From Clostridiales bacterium (lineage in GTDB: Bacteria > Bacillota > Clostridia > Christensenellales > Aristaeellaceae), in NCBI GenBank assembly GCA_004556985.1, contig SFFC01000005.1, positions 1-42,468 of the forward strand: 42,468 nt of DNA, given 5' to 3'. Below, piece after piece: positions 1 to 7,527 of the stretch. The position numbers and the translations under genes are program-made. The first letter of the stretch is position 1. Each line of letters starts with the position of its first letter. The notes under the pieces are model-generated. The model made no database searches. It was not told the origin of the DNA and was given only the letters and a program-made list of their open reading frames with translations.

Positions 1-92
1 CCACCTGTTCCCATACCGAACACAGAAGTTAAGCCTTTCAGCGCCGATGGTACTTGGCTGGAGACGGCCCGGGAGAGTAGGACGTTGCCGGA
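1..92 (+). rRNA. rrf: 5S ribosomal RNA, 3' part
   Basis: This is the 3' three-quarters of a 5S rRNA gene, cut by the left window edge. The conserved stretch CCATACCGAACACAGAAGTT is visible near the start. The helix IV/V region GGTACTTGG and the closing 3' strand (GACGTTGCCGG) follow. A strong terminator comes directly after it, so this is the last gene of an rRNA operon whose 16S and 23S genes would lie to the left. The exact 3' end could differ by a few bases. Confidence 0.93.
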
Positions 93-94
93 TT

Positions 95-140
95 CCAAAA
101 AGAAATCAGCCCCACGAATGTGGGGTTGATTTCTTTTTGG
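95..140 (+). terminator. rRNA operon terminator
   Basis: A 21-base-pair stem with one G-U pair: the arm at 95-115 pairs with 120-140 around the loop GAAT. The 3' arm carries TTTCTTTTTGG, so it supplies its own U-tract. It starts three bases after the 5S 3' end and closes the rRNA operon. Confidence 0.9.
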
Positions 141-190
141 GGCCGGGCAATGCGTCCAGCTCCCGGGTCGTCTCCGGGTGAGTGCAGCAT

Positions 191-290
191 TGTACTTGGC
201 TAGGTTTCCAGCCGTGCGCGCCCAGTGAGCGATACAGCACGGCTGGAAACGCCCGGGAGAGAGCTGCTCCCGGGCCGTCTTCAGCCAAGT
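191..290 (+). repeat. 5S-derived decayed unit A, three-way-junction fold
   Basis: The stretch opens with GTACTTGGCT, the same ten bases as helix V of the 5S gene upstream, but the rest is rearranged. Three perfect pairings nest together: 194-201 with 283-290 (8 bp), 204-217 with 237-250 (14 bp) and 251-259 with 267-275 (9 bp). This gives a three-way junction reminiscent of 5S architecture. No open reading frame is credible. It may be a rearranged 5S pseudogene or a repeat that arose from one. Whether it is transcribed past the upstream terminator is unknown. Confidence 0.6.
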
Positions 291-298
291 GCAACATT

Positions 299-490
299 GT
301 ACTTGGTTAGGTTTCCAGCCGTGCGCCGCCAGTGGGACTGGAGCCGAGCGCGCCCTGTGGGCGATACAGCGAGGCGAAGCGTCGAGAATCGCAAAGAGCG
401 GCCAGGGGGGGCCGCGACTATGCGAGTTCTCCGGGGGAAGAGAGCGCGATGGGAAACGCCCGGGAGAGTAGGACGTTGCCGGATTCCAAA
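299..490 (+). repeat. 5S-derived decayed unit B with intact 5S tail
   Basis: It begins with the same roughly 28-base opening as unit A (one mismatch, TTGGTT for TTGGCT). About 125 bases of unrelated sequence follow. It then resumes with GGAAACGCCCGGGAGAG, shared with unit A at 245-261. Its last 33 bases (458-490) are identical to 67-99 of the real 5S gene and run into the start of its terminator. This is a partial 5S duplication interrupted by an insertion or rearrangement. Confidence 0.65.
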
Positions 491-530
491 TGAAAGCCCC
501 AGACGAATGCCTGTTTTTTTCATTTGGAAT
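483..530 (+). terminator. Terminator behind the 5S tail copy
   Basis: A perfect 13-bp inverted repeat (483-495 with 518-530) with a 22-base loop ending in a run of seven T. The loop keeps the ACGAATG core of the first 5S terminator, so it appears to be a diverged copy of that terminator. Confidence 0.6.
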
Positions 531-542
531 ACGGGTTTTTTC

Positions 543-936
543 GTAAGCGTCAACCCTACTGGCGTCATTCACCCAAAAACACACTCATGGCGCGGAGAGC
601 ATCGTTCTTCGCGCCATGAGCGGTTAATTTACTTTTTGAGCGATACAATTTAGGGAAAGATTCGCCTTTGCCAATAGTAATCGGTCTTCCCTGAGACGCC
701 GTTTTCCCGGCACCAGCTCTTCACGCTTGTGCCGCTGCTCCTGCATTCTGCAATCCGCTGCGTCTATACGGCAAGGCGCTGATCTGCATTCAGCTTTTGC
801 AGTCCCTGATCCATGTCCCAATTCCTCCAATCTCTCTTACCGACTCGGTTGCAGTCCATTGAAGTCGGTTAGGGCTTTGGAGTATTCTTGGATGATTCCT
901 GGGCTCGCGCAATCCGCGCGGAGGGTTGACGCTTAC
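543..936. mobile_element. IS66-type insertion-sequence remnant (MITE-like)
   Basis: Perfect 15-base terminal inverted repeats bound it: 543-557 (starts GTAAGCG) and 922-936 (ends CGCTTAC). The match continues outward as six T bases after one mismatch. Known IS66-family ends begin with GTAA, and the interior encodes a broken IS66 accessory tnpA on the minus strand, which together support the family call. A perfect 11-bp hairpin lies at 584-594/610-620. The tnpB and tnpC genes are absent, so it cannot move by itself. No convincing 8-bp target duplication is visible in the flanks. Confidence 0.7.
650..814 (-). pseudogene. tnpA: Broken IS66 accessory protein TnpA
   Basis: Read from 814 down to 650 this gives a 54-codon frame interrupted at codon 17 by TAG. 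The part after the stop contains TQRIAECRSSGTSV, then SWCRENGVSGKT and YYWQRR. These match the hallmark of IS66 TnpA-type proteins (WxxRIxxCRSSGxSVKxWCxENGIxxxTYYYWQRR). The protein ends early at a second stop, so only the N-terminal helix-turn-helix-like portion survives. IS66 needs TnpA, TnpB and TnpC together; the other two are missing here. Confidence 0.75.
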
Positions 937-987
937 TAAAAAAGCGCCCAGCTCGAAAGCGGACGCTTTAACGGGAAACGGAATATG

Positions 988-1428
988 TTATGTATCAAAG
1001 CGTACCATATCAACCAGAGTGCAATTCCGATAGATTAGGTCTGGACGTTGTGTAAACCCCATCTTTTCCCAGAAAGCATTGCCCTTTTCATTGCGGGCAA
1101 AAACAACCAAGTTGACTTTATTGATATCCTGTTGCTTTAAGGCATCAAGAGCAACCTCAACCAGTTGTTTGCCAATCCCTTGTCGCTGATGAGAGGGAGA
1201 AACTGCTGTGTGGCTAATATAGCCGCGTCGACCATCGTGACCAGTTAGGATTGAACCAATAATGCGGCCGTCTTCCACAGCGACAAAACAGGTATCCGGA
1301 TTCCGAGCAAGATACTTTGTAATGCCCTCTCTTGAATCATCTAAGTTATTCAATCCCATGCCGGGACAGCTTAGCCAAAGAGCATATACGCTATCATAGT
1401 CATCAAGCTGCATATTCCGTATTTCCAT
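988..1428 (-). CDS. GNAT family N-acetyltransferase
   Basis: A 146-residue single-domain GNAT protein that should transfer acetyl from acetyl-CoA to an amine; the substrate is not predictable. The acetyl-CoA loop RQGIGK lies at residues 82-87, preceded by the beta-4 strand ISHTAVSP. The C-terminal motif NEKGNAFWEKMGF (113-125) is typical of the YpeA/RimI-like branch. The start is set by GGAGG eight bases upstream. The gene is richer in A+T than the rest of the window and sits beside an IS66 remnant, which suggests acquisition by transfer. It is transcribed alone. Confidence 0.85.
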   Translation of the reverse strand: MEIRNMQLDDYDSVYALWLSCPGMGLNNLDDSREGITKYLARNPDTCFVAVEDGRIIGSILTGHDGRRGYISHTAVSPSHQRQGIGKQLVEVALDALKQQDINKVNLVVFARNEKGNAFWEKMGFTQRPDLIYRNCTLVDMVRFDT

Positions 1429-1463
1429 AGCTAAACCTCCCCAGTTTCCGAAAGATCGACATC

Positions 1464-1492
1464 ATTATAGTATACTGATCCCTTCTTTGACA
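1464..1492 (-). promoter_or_regulatory. Possible sigma-A promoter for the GNAT gene
   Basis: Reading the minus strand, TATAAT (1469-1464) is a perfect -10 box. Seventeen bases upstream is TGTCAA (1492-1487), a weak -35. It lies about 36 bases before the GNAT start codon. Confidence 0.4.
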
Positions 1493-1608
1493 GGTGCTTT
1501 TTTCGAAATCTGCGCTTGACAAGAGGATAATACATAACAGTATTACACATAATTGGAGATAGACCCTGTCTAGCAACTCCTCAGTTCTTCTTTGATGCCT
1601 CTGATAAG

Positions 1609-1758
1609 TTACTCAAGAAAAACTTTGCGCTTTCCACAGCCTTTGCCTGCACCGGTCACATCCATGACCTGCTGTAAAGTGTCCGCTCCGTTCCGAATCA
1701 ATCGTGTCATATGTGATATTTCTGCAATGGCACGCTTCTATACTACGATTCAAAGCAT
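1609..1758 (-). pseudogene. Frameshifted Bfd-like [2Fe-2S] protein fragment
   Basis: A good Shine-Dalgarno (AAGGAGGAA, around 1761-1770) precedes ATG at 1758, but that frame stops after two codons. One frame then reads CHCRNITYDTIDS. A second frame continues IRNGADTLQQVMDVTGAGKGCGKRK to the stop at 1609. Joined, they match the Bfd-like iron-sulfur domain pattern (CxC, then NGA.T...V...TGAG.GCG.C) of about 50 residues. The fourth cysteine ligand is replaced by arginine. At least two frameshifts and the lost ligand argue for a dead gene. Sequence at 1775-1830 reads a similar KGYGKPK on the same strand and may be a second, worse remnant. Confidence 0.65.
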
Positions 1759-1889
1759 CGTTCCTCCTTAAAAAACCGATTTGTCCGCACAGAAGTTTCG
1801 GCTTCCCATAACCTTTGGCCACAGCTTTGACGATCTGGCGATATGTCCTTCCGCGGCCCCAGCTTTCTCCACCGTCCGCGTCATCAGCG

Positions 1890-2768
1890 TCAAACGAGCA
1901 GGGGTTGCAGACCGAGAAGACTCCTCTCTATGCTCGAAATCAGTCCGTCAGAATCGTTGGGCATATCGCTCAGATAGGTGATCACCGTGTTTTGCCCGGG
2001 CAGAACATAACATCTTTGCCCCCACTTACCGTTGATACTGAAGCCATCTCCATATTTCCAGAAAAAATACCCGTATCCGCCCTCGCGATTCATCTGCTGG
2101 ACGGAGGTGGCCTTTTTGACGTAGTCCTCGGAGACAATCCTGTTTCCTTCAAACGTCCCGCCTTGGATAAGCAGCAGGCCGATTTGGCTCAAGTCATGCA
2201 CGGACAGTTTCATCCCGGATGCACCGTAAAAGTATCCGTCCGGACACCGGGCATGTTCAGCGTCTGTGATGTGCAGCGAGCTCAGAATGCTTCTGTTGAT
2301 GAATGCCCACGCATCCTCCTGCACAGCTTCGGTCAACGCGACACCGATCAGATAAGCGGGAATATTGCTGTAATGGAACCGGATGCTGTCCGGTGAGGGA
2401 AGGGGGCAGGTTAGTGAAAACCGAAGATAGCTGTCGCTCTGCGGGCGGAAGGGATAGCCCTCTACGGACATCGTCAGCAGACGATGCAGCGTAATGCTCC
2501 GATAGGCATCCCGCTGATCCCGTGCCATCTGGGCAACGATTCGTCCGGGCAAGACATCGAGTATGCATTTTTGAAGCTCGAGCTTCCCCTGGTCACAGGC
2601 AATCCCGACGGCAATGGAGAGAATGCTCTTCGTCGCAGAATAGATGGGATACCTTGTATCGCGGGTATCCCCGAAGGAATGCACCAGCTCTCCGCCGTGG
2701 TATACCTCAATACCGTGCACCGCCCATTGATGCGTGACGATGTCGTGAACAAAAGCATCAAAATCCAT
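1890..2768 (-). CDS. Serine hydrolase, beta-lactamase class C family
   Basis: A 292-residue protein of the beta-lactamase/penicillin-binding-protein-like serine hydrolase family (D-alanyl-D-alanine carboxypeptidase or esterase type). Catalytic motifs are SATK at residues 44-47, YSN at 133-135 and a KWG triad at 248-250. There is no signal peptide, so it is probably cytoplasmic, and an esterase role is as likely as a cell-wall one. The frame is open for 40 more residues upstream, but AAGGA seven bases before ATG 2768 supports the shorter start. Codon use is less GC-extreme than in the genes to the right. It is convergent with nothing obvious and monocistronic. Confidence 0.8.
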   Translation of the reverse strand: MDFDAFVHDIVTHQWAVHGIEVYHGGELVHSFGDTRDTRYPIYSATKSILSIAVGIACDQGKLELQKCILDVLPGRIVAQMARDQRDAYRSITLHRLLTMSVEGYPFRPQSDSYLRFSLTCPLPSPDSIRFHYSNIPAYLIGVALTEAVQEDAWAFINRSILSSLHITDAEHARCPDGYFYGASGMKLSVHDLSQIGLLLIQGGTFEGNRIVSEDYVKKATSVQQMNREGGYGYFFWKYGDGFSINGKWGQRCYVLPGQNTVITYLSDMPNDSDGLISSIERSLLGLQPLLV

Positions 2769-3058
2769 CTTGTTTCCTTCATACATGCCGGTTTGTATAC
2801 AGAATGACCTTGCGCCTTTCCGCTTTGAAGCTGCGCGGAGAAAGCAAACCCGGAGGCGTCCGGGATCTCTGCAGGCATATTGTATCATCCGCCTGTCGTC
2901 CGCGTCAATCTTCGCGCGATGGCCCTTGACCGGGAGAATTCCGCGAAACGGGATTTGGAGGAGGATGAAAAACCGACAGCCCGCAGACGACGCGTCGTTT
3001 TTGAAAGCGAATACGAAAGCCCCCGGACGCGCACAATGAACGCAGAGAAAAGGAGACG
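2769..3058. other. Intergenic stretch without a confident gene
   Basis: No RNA gene or clear sigma-A promoter is recognised here. A 24-codon frame at 2965-3039 follows a GGAGGAGG run but is too close to it and too short to call. A forespore (sigma-G) promoter for the spoVA operon is expected in or near this stretch. I could not identify one convincingly. Confidence 0.4.
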
Positions 3059-3202
3059 ATGCTTATGGTGCACGAACGGCACAATCTGATTCCCTATGTG
3101 TTGGAGGCGGTTGCGCGGCCGGGATCGCGCGAAACCCGCGTGAAAAAGCCGCCGCAGGGCGCCAGAATCCGCAACGAGAGGGGAGAGGGCAATGGGCAGT
3201 GA
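3059..3202 (+). CDS. Possible 47-residue small protein ahead of spoVAC
   Basis: AAGGAG stands three bases before ATG 3059. The frame runs 47 codons and overlaps the spoVAC start (3192) by 11 bases, the kind of overlap seen in coupled genes. The product begins MLMVHERHNLIPYV and is basic and proline/arginine-rich toward its end. I recognise no family. It could equally be spoVA leader sequence with a fortuitous frame. Confidence 0.3.
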   Translation: MLMVHERHNLIPYVLEAVARPGSRETRVKKPPQGARIRNERGEGNGQ

Positions 3203-3668
3203 GAAACAGGTGAGCCAAGCGCAGCAGGACAAAATTCAGCGCTACAAGCAGCTCGTCGACAGGCTCTCTCCCAAGAGCGACATGGTGACAGGGCTCTGGC
3301 GCGCCTTCTGGGTCGGGGGCGCCATCTGTCTGCTGGGACAGGCGCTGACGGAGTTCTTCAGCCGCGTCCTGTTCTGGGGAGCGACCAGCGCGGCGACGGC
3401 GACGAGCATCTGCCTGATCTTCCTCTCTGCGCTGCTGACGGGATTGGGCGTGTATGACAAGATCGGCAAGTATGCCGGGGCGGGCAGCATCGTGCCCATC
3501 ACGGGCTTTTCCAACTCCGTCGTCGCGCCGGCGATGGAATTCCGGAGGGAGGGCCTGGTCATGGGCGTGGGCGCGAAGCTGTTTACGCTGTCAGGGCCTG
3601 TGCTGGTGTATGGCATCTGCAGCTCCATCATCGTGGGGCTGATCGCCTTCGTCATGGAGGTGCTCTGA
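3192..3668 (+). CDS. spoVAC: Stage V sporulation protein AC
   Basis: A 158-residue membrane protein of the SpoVAC family, which forms part of the inner-spore-membrane channel. The channel moves calcium-dipicolinic acid into the forespore and releases it in germination. After a charged N-terminus come several hydrophobic segments (about residues 38-58, 66-84 and 120-155). The family-typical stretch KYAGAGSIVPITGFSNSV sits in the middle, followed by MEFRREGLVMGVGAKLF. Length is normal. It is first of the C-D-E trio and is separated from spoVAD by one base. Expression is expected in the forespore. Confidence 0.95.
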   Translation: MGSEKQVSQAQQDKIQRYKQLVDRLSPKSDMVTGLWRAFWVGGAICLLGQALTEFFSRVLFWGATSAATATSICLIFLSALLTGLGVYDKIGKYAGAGSIVPITGFSNSVVAPAMEFRREGLVMGVGAKLFTLSGPVLVYGICSSIIVGLIAFVMEVL

Positions 3669-3669
3669 A

Positions 3670-4698
3670 GTGAGCAGAAGGATGGGCGAACGAACGGTCG
3701 TGCTGGGCAACCGTCCCGGCATCGTCAGCTGGGCGAGCATCGTCGGGCGCAAGGAGCAGGAGGGGCCGTATGGCGGCCGGTTTGACCAGGTGCTCGAGAA
3801 TGAGCTGAACGGGGAGACGAGCTTTGAAAGCGCGGAGCGGAAGATGCTTGAGACGGCGGTCACGCTCTGCGCGCGCAAGGCGCAGCGGGAGCTGAGTGAG
3901 GTGCAGATGCTGCTCAGCGGCGATCTGCTCAACCAGATCATCTCGGCCGGCTATGCGGCCCGAAACCTGCAGATTCCGTTTTATGGGCTCTACGGCGCCT
4001 GCTCTACGATGTCGGAATCGCTCTCGCTGGGCGGTATGCTGGCGGACGGCGGCTATGCGGACAGGCTGATTGCGGCAACGTGCAGCCATTTCTGCACGGC
4101 GGAGCGCCAGTATCGCGCCCCGCTTGAGCTGGGCAATCAGCGGACGCCGACGGCCCAATGGACCGTGACCGGCGCGGGCGCCGTCATGCTGGCCTCCGGC
4201 GCGGCTGCCCGGGGCGCGAAGGTGCGCCTGACGCATACGACCTGCGGCCGGGTGATCGATTTAGGCATTGCCGATGCCAACAACATGGGCGCAGCGATGG
4301 CGCCGGCGGCGGCAGACACGCTCTGCGCGCATCTGAAGGATCTGAACCGTAGCTTTGGGGACTATGACCTGGTGGTGACGGGCGATCTGGGTCATCACGG
4401 GCGGGATCTGCTGATCGAGCTGCTGCGGCAGAGCGGCGTCGATGTGCGGGAGGACAGGCTGTTTGACTGCGGCTGCGAGATCTTCTCCCCGAGGCAGGAC
4501 GTGCATGCCGGCGGAAGCGGCTGCGGCTGTGCGGCGAGCATGCTCTGCGGGTATCTGCTGCCGGAGCTCGCAGCGGGGCATCTCAACCGCATCGTCTTCA
4601 TGGCGACCGGCGCGCTGCTCAGCCCGACGACCACCATGCAGGGAGAGAGCATCCCCGGCGTCGCGCACGCCGTCGTGATCGAGCACGGAGAGGAGTGA
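3670..4698 (+). CDS. spoVAD: Stage V sporulation protein AD
   Basis: A 342-residue soluble protein with the thiolase-like fold of SpoVAD, known to bind dipicolinic acid in Bacillus. Family signatures include GACSTMSESL near residue 115, a central GNQRTPTAQWTVTGAGA segment, and a late GGSGCGCAAS stretch. GTG 3670 is taken as start because GGAGG lies about ten bases upstream and the product aligns from its first residues with the usual family start. ATG 3682 is the alternative. It overlaps the next gene by four bases (GTGA), indicating translational coupling. Confidence 0.95.
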   Translation: MSRRMGERTVVLGNRPGIVSWASIVGRKEQEGPYGGRFDQVLENELNGETSFESAERKMLETAVTLCARKAQRELSEVQMLLSGDLLNQIISAGYAARNLQIPFYGLYGACSTMSESLSLGGMLADGGYADRLIAATCSHFCTAERQYRAPLELGNQRTPTAQWTVTGAGAVMLASGAAARGAKVRLTHTTCGRVIDLGIADANNMGAAMAPAAADTLCAHLKDLNRSFGDYDLVVTGDLGHHGRDLLIELLRQSGVDVREDRLFDCGCEIFSPRQDVHAGGSGCGCAASMLCGYLLPELAAGHLNRIVFMATGALLSPTTTMQGESIPGVAHAVVIEHGEE

Positions 4699-5072
4699 AG
4701 CGGATGGACATGCTGATGATGGGCATCAAGGCGTTTGTCGTGGGCGGATTGTTCTGCGTGATCGGCCAGATGCTGATTCTCAAAACGAAGCTCACAAGCG
4801 CACGGATTCTCGTCGGGTATGTGACCGCGGGTGTCATCCTGGGCGCATTGGGCCTCTACAAACCGTTGATTGATTTCGCCGGCGCAGGGGCGACAGTTCC
4901 GCTGACGGGCTTTGGCTATCTGCTGGCAAAGGGGGCGATGGAGGCGGCGAAGACCGACGGCATCCTCGGCGCATTTACGGGGGGCGTTGTCGCTGGCGCA
5001 GGCGGCATTTCGGCGGCTGTGTTTTTCGGTTACCTGGCGGCGCTGATCTTTAAGCCCAGAATGAAAGAATGA
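4695..5072 (+). CDS. spoVAE: Stage V sporulation protein AE (AEb type)
   Basis: A 125-residue integral membrane protein of the SpoVAE/AEb family, the third part of the minimal spoVA channel set. Three to four hydrophobic segments run through it, with GAGATVPLTGFGYLLAKG near residues 55-75, a motif paralogous to the one in SpoVAC. It starts with GTG inside the spoVAD stop (GTGA overlap); ATG 4704 is possible. No spoVAA, AB or AF genes are present here, as is common in Clostridia. Confidence 0.93.
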   Translation: MKRMDMLMMGIKAFVVGGLFCVIGQMLILKTKLTSARILVGYVTAGVILGALGLYKPLIDFAGAGATVPLTGFGYLLAKGAMEAAKTDGILGAFTGGVVAGAGGISAAVFFGYLAALIFKPRMKE

Positions 5073-5188
5073 TGCGGCGCCGGGCCTGGATTTGATCGGC
5101 TTGAGCAAATGTCTGGGCAAATGCTCTGGGAGAGGCGGCAAAATCCGCTGAGGAAAAGGGCAAATCGCTGCGCTCCAAAAAATAAGCA

Positions 5189-5240
5189 GGATTCCCAAAG
5201 CCCTGCGCCGTGATGGCGGGCTCCGGGAATCCCGTTTTGA
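5189..5240 (+). terminator. Likely terminator of the spoVA operon
   Basis: GGATTCCC (5189-5196) pairs with GGGAATCC (5225-5232). Inside them GCCC/GGGC can pair, and CGTTTTG follows the stem. It sits between convergent genes (spoVA and the TPR gene) and could serve both strands. Confidence 0.5.
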
Positions 5241-5268
5241 ATTGGAACAGATGGCCTTTCGCGGAGGC

Positions 5269-6096
5269 TCAGCCCTTTTCCGGCCTGGCGGGCAGCGCGG
5301 CGAGCAGCTTGGCGGCCTCCTTGCCGGGGTAGAGTCCGGGCGAGAGCTTGACGATTTGCTCGAGGATGCTCTCGGCCTCGCGGCGGTTGTTCTCAGCCAG
5401 CATGGCGCGCGCCACCCAGAGCGAGGAGGTGATACGCTGGAGCTGATGCGTCTTGTTCTGACGCGTCAGCTCCTTGAGCTTCTCGACGTCGGCCTTGCCG
5501 GTCTTCAGGAAGACCATGCATTGCTCGTTGAGCTCGGTAGAGAAGACCATGCGTTTCTTCTCCGGCTTGGCCTGCTGGAGGGACTCGAGCTCCCGGCGCA
5601 GCGAGAGGAGCTCATCAAGGTATTTCTGCGCGGTTTCGATGTCGCTCTTCTGCTCCGCGCAGTAGCAGAGGTTGCTGACGATGGCAAAGCGGGCGAGCAG
5701 GGTTTCCTCGTGGCTCTTGCCTTCCTTGACGGTCACGGAGGAGAGCAGCGCGATGGCGTCGTCAAAGCGGCCCTGCGCACAGTAGGCGTTGGAGAGATGC
5801 AGGCGCACCATCAGCGCAGTATTCTGGTTTTTGAGCTTGATTTGCAGCTTGGGCTCGTATTCGCGCAGAAAGCCGTCGACATCGAGCTGATTGTAGAGCT
5901 GGTTGAGCAGCTGGCTGTGGTGGTTGGTCGCGGCGGAAACCTCGGCACCGACCACGAGAATGAAGCCGAAAACGGCCAGCAGGCAGGTGGCGATGGGGTT
6001 GCCCGAGCCGATGATCAGCAAAAAGGCGGCGAGCGCCAGATAGACGCCCAGCACGATGATCATCCGATTTTTCTGCTTGGGGAAGAGATGGATCAT
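5269..6096 (-). CDS. Membrane-anchored TPR-type protein
   Basis: A 275-residue protein starting at ATG 6096, with AAGGAGC upstream; an in-frame extension to 6153 lacks a ribosome site. Residues about 11-30 and 33-52 form two adjacent transmembrane segments. The rest is an alpha-helical cytoplasmic domain with tetratricopeptide-like repeats, for example LHLSNAYCAQGRFDDAIALL and ARAMLAENNRREAESILEQI. Such proteins usually act as scaffolds. No partner is evident nearby and no specific function can be given. It is monocistronic and convergent with spoVAE. Confidence 0.7.
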   Translation of the reverse strand: MIHLFPKQKNRMIIVLGVYLALAAFLLIIGSGNPIATCLLAVFGFILVVGAEVSAATNHHSQLLNQLYNQLDVDGFLREYEPKLQIKLKNQNTALMVRLHLSNAYCAQGRFDDAIALLSSVTVKEGKSHEETLLARFAIVSNLCYCAEQKSDIETAQKYLDELLSLRRELESLQQAKPEKKRMVFSTELNEQCMVFLKTGKADVEKLKELTRQNKTHQLQRITSSLWVARAMLAENNRREAESILEQIVKLSPGLYPGKEAAKLLAALPARPEKG

Positions 6097-6283
6097 GTCG
6101 ACAGCTCCTTCGTTTGAAATGACGTACGGACAAAATGCTTTGCCCGGATTCATGACCCCAGTATAGCTTTTTGGCGGAGGAAAAGCAATTCTTTTCTGAC
6201 AGACCGCGCAAAAATATAGGGTTGGACAGGGAAATAGATGAAGCCAATAAATAAAATAAAAAAAGATTGGATGATTTTTCCAA

Positions 6284-6312
6284 TTGATAAACTAGAATGC
6301 AAGATGTATGAT
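6284..6312 (+). promoter_or_regulatory. Sigma-A promoter of manA
   Basis: TTGATA (6284-6289), a 17-base spacer, then TATGAT (6307-6312). It lies in the AT-rich gap between the divergent TPR gene and manA. The motif AAAGATTGGAT occurs twice around it (about 6263 and 6333) and could be a regulator site. Confidence 0.7.
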
Positions 6313-6385
6313 ATTAGTAAATATTCGAGAAAAGATTGGATAGAATGAATAATTTTCAACCGTGCCGAAGGCGGTTTTTTAAGGA

Positions 6386-7474
6386 ATGATGATGCGGATG
6401 AAGCCAAAATTGCTTAAAACGGGGGAAACCCGCGTCTGGCGGACGTATACGGGCGGAGCGGGACTTGACGCGTTTCACGGCAGAGCCGGGGAAAACGGGC
6501 AGCTCCCGGAGGATTGGGCGGCGAGCACGACGCGGGCGATCAACCCGGGACGGGAGGCGCTGTGCGAGGGGCTCAGCCGGGTGATCAGCCTGCCAGGCGA
6601 GCCGCTGCTTAAGGATGTAATCGCCTGCGAACCGCTGGCGTTCTTTGGCGAGGCGCATCTTCGCGCGTTCGGCGCGCAGGCAGGCTTTCTGGTGAAGCTG
6701 ATTGATGCGGCAGAGAGGCTGACCATTCAGGTGCACCCGGACAAGCGCTATGCCAAAGAGGTGCTTCACAGCGACTACGGCAAGACGGAATCCTGGTATA
6801 TCCTGGGCGGCAACGGCGCCGCGCAGGAGCCCTGCATCTATCTGGGCTTTCGGCCCGGCGTGACGCGTGCAATCTGGAAGCGCCTGTTCGAGGCGCAGGA
6901 TATCGAGGGTATGCTTGGCTGCCTGCACCGCATTCCTGTCAGGACCGGAGAATGCTACTTCATCGCGGGGGGCGTTCCGCATGCCATTGGCGCGGGTTGC
7001 TTCCTGGCCGAAGTACAGGAACCGACCGATTATACCATGCGCACAGAGCTGGTGACGCCGGGAGGATTGCGGATTCACGAGCGGCAATGCCATCAGGGTG
7101 TCGGCTACGAAAAAATGCTCGACTGCTTTCATTATGACGGGGAGAGTTTGGAGCAGACGCTTGCGCGCTACCGCAGCGCGCCCCGGCGGATTCTCGAAAC
7201 GCCGGGCGGCGCGGTGGATTCGCTGATCGACGCGCGGCAGACGACGCTCTTCGCCATGCGTCGCGTGACGGTTACGAGCGGATTTGCTTTGCCCGCAGAG
7301 GGCTGCATGCGCATCCTGATCGTCCTTGAGGGCGAGGGAAGTGTCCGCGCGGGGGAGGAGGGCCTGCCCCTGCGCCGCGGCGACGTGCTCGCCGTGCCGG
7401 CAAACTGTCCGGCGCTTGAGCTGAGCGCGACAAAGCGGCTCGTTCTGCTTGACAGTCTGCCGCCCAGAAACTGA
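6386..7474 (+). CDS. manA: Mannose-6-phosphate isomerase, class I
   Basis: A zinc enzyme that interconverts mannose 6-phosphate and fructose 6-phosphate, 362 residues, a usual length for the short class I form. Metal ligands are visible in IQVHPD, in the glutamate of GKTESWYI and in the histidine of GGVPHAIGAG. The C-terminal beta-barrel (about residues 270-355) ends the protein. Three ATG codons stand in a row at 6386-6394 and a fourth at 6398. AAGGA at 6381-6385 is best spaced for 6392 or 6398, so the true start may be slightly inside the given one. It sits just ahead of the hexuronate module but has its own promoter. Confidence 0.92.
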   Translation: MMMRMKPKLLKTGETRVWRTYTGGAGLDAFHGRAGENGQLPEDWAASTTRAINPGREALCEGLSRVISLPGEPLLKDVIACEPLAFFGEAHLRAFGAQAGFLVKLIDAAERLTIQVHPDKRYAKEVLHSDYGKTESWYILGGNGAAQEPCIYLGFRPGVTRAIWKRLFEAQDIEGMLGCLHRIPVRTGECYFIAGGVPHAIGAGCFLAEVQEPTDYTMRTELVTPGGLRIHERQCHQGVGYEKMLDCFHYDGESLEQTLARYRSAPRRILETPGGAVDSLIDARQTTLFAMRRVTVTSGFALPAEGCMRILIVLEGEGSVRAGEEGLPLRRGDVLAVPANCPALELSATKRLVLLDSLPPRN

Positions 7475-7527
7475 AGAATGTCATCCGGATTTTCCGGTGA
7501 TATAAAAAACGAAGGAGGAACCCCAAC

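Noticed and set aside
535..944. Target-site duplication around the IS66 remnant
   Set aside because: The eight bases on each side (GTTTTTTC and TAAAAAAG) are not direct repeats; they look like continued inverted symmetry.
2965..3039. 24-codon frame before the spoVA operon
   Set aside because: The purine run touches the start codon, the product has no recognisable feature and no overlap with a following gene.
5242..6117. A 291-codon open frame on the plus strand
   Set aside because: Opposite the TPR gene, which has a ribosome site, membrane helices and helical repeats; the plus frame has none.
7449..7477. TTGACA just before the manA stop as a dctP promoter
   Set aside because: The box 17 bases on is TGAAGA, a poor -10. 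A later TATAAA near 7503 lacks a -35. No confident dctP promoter could be named.
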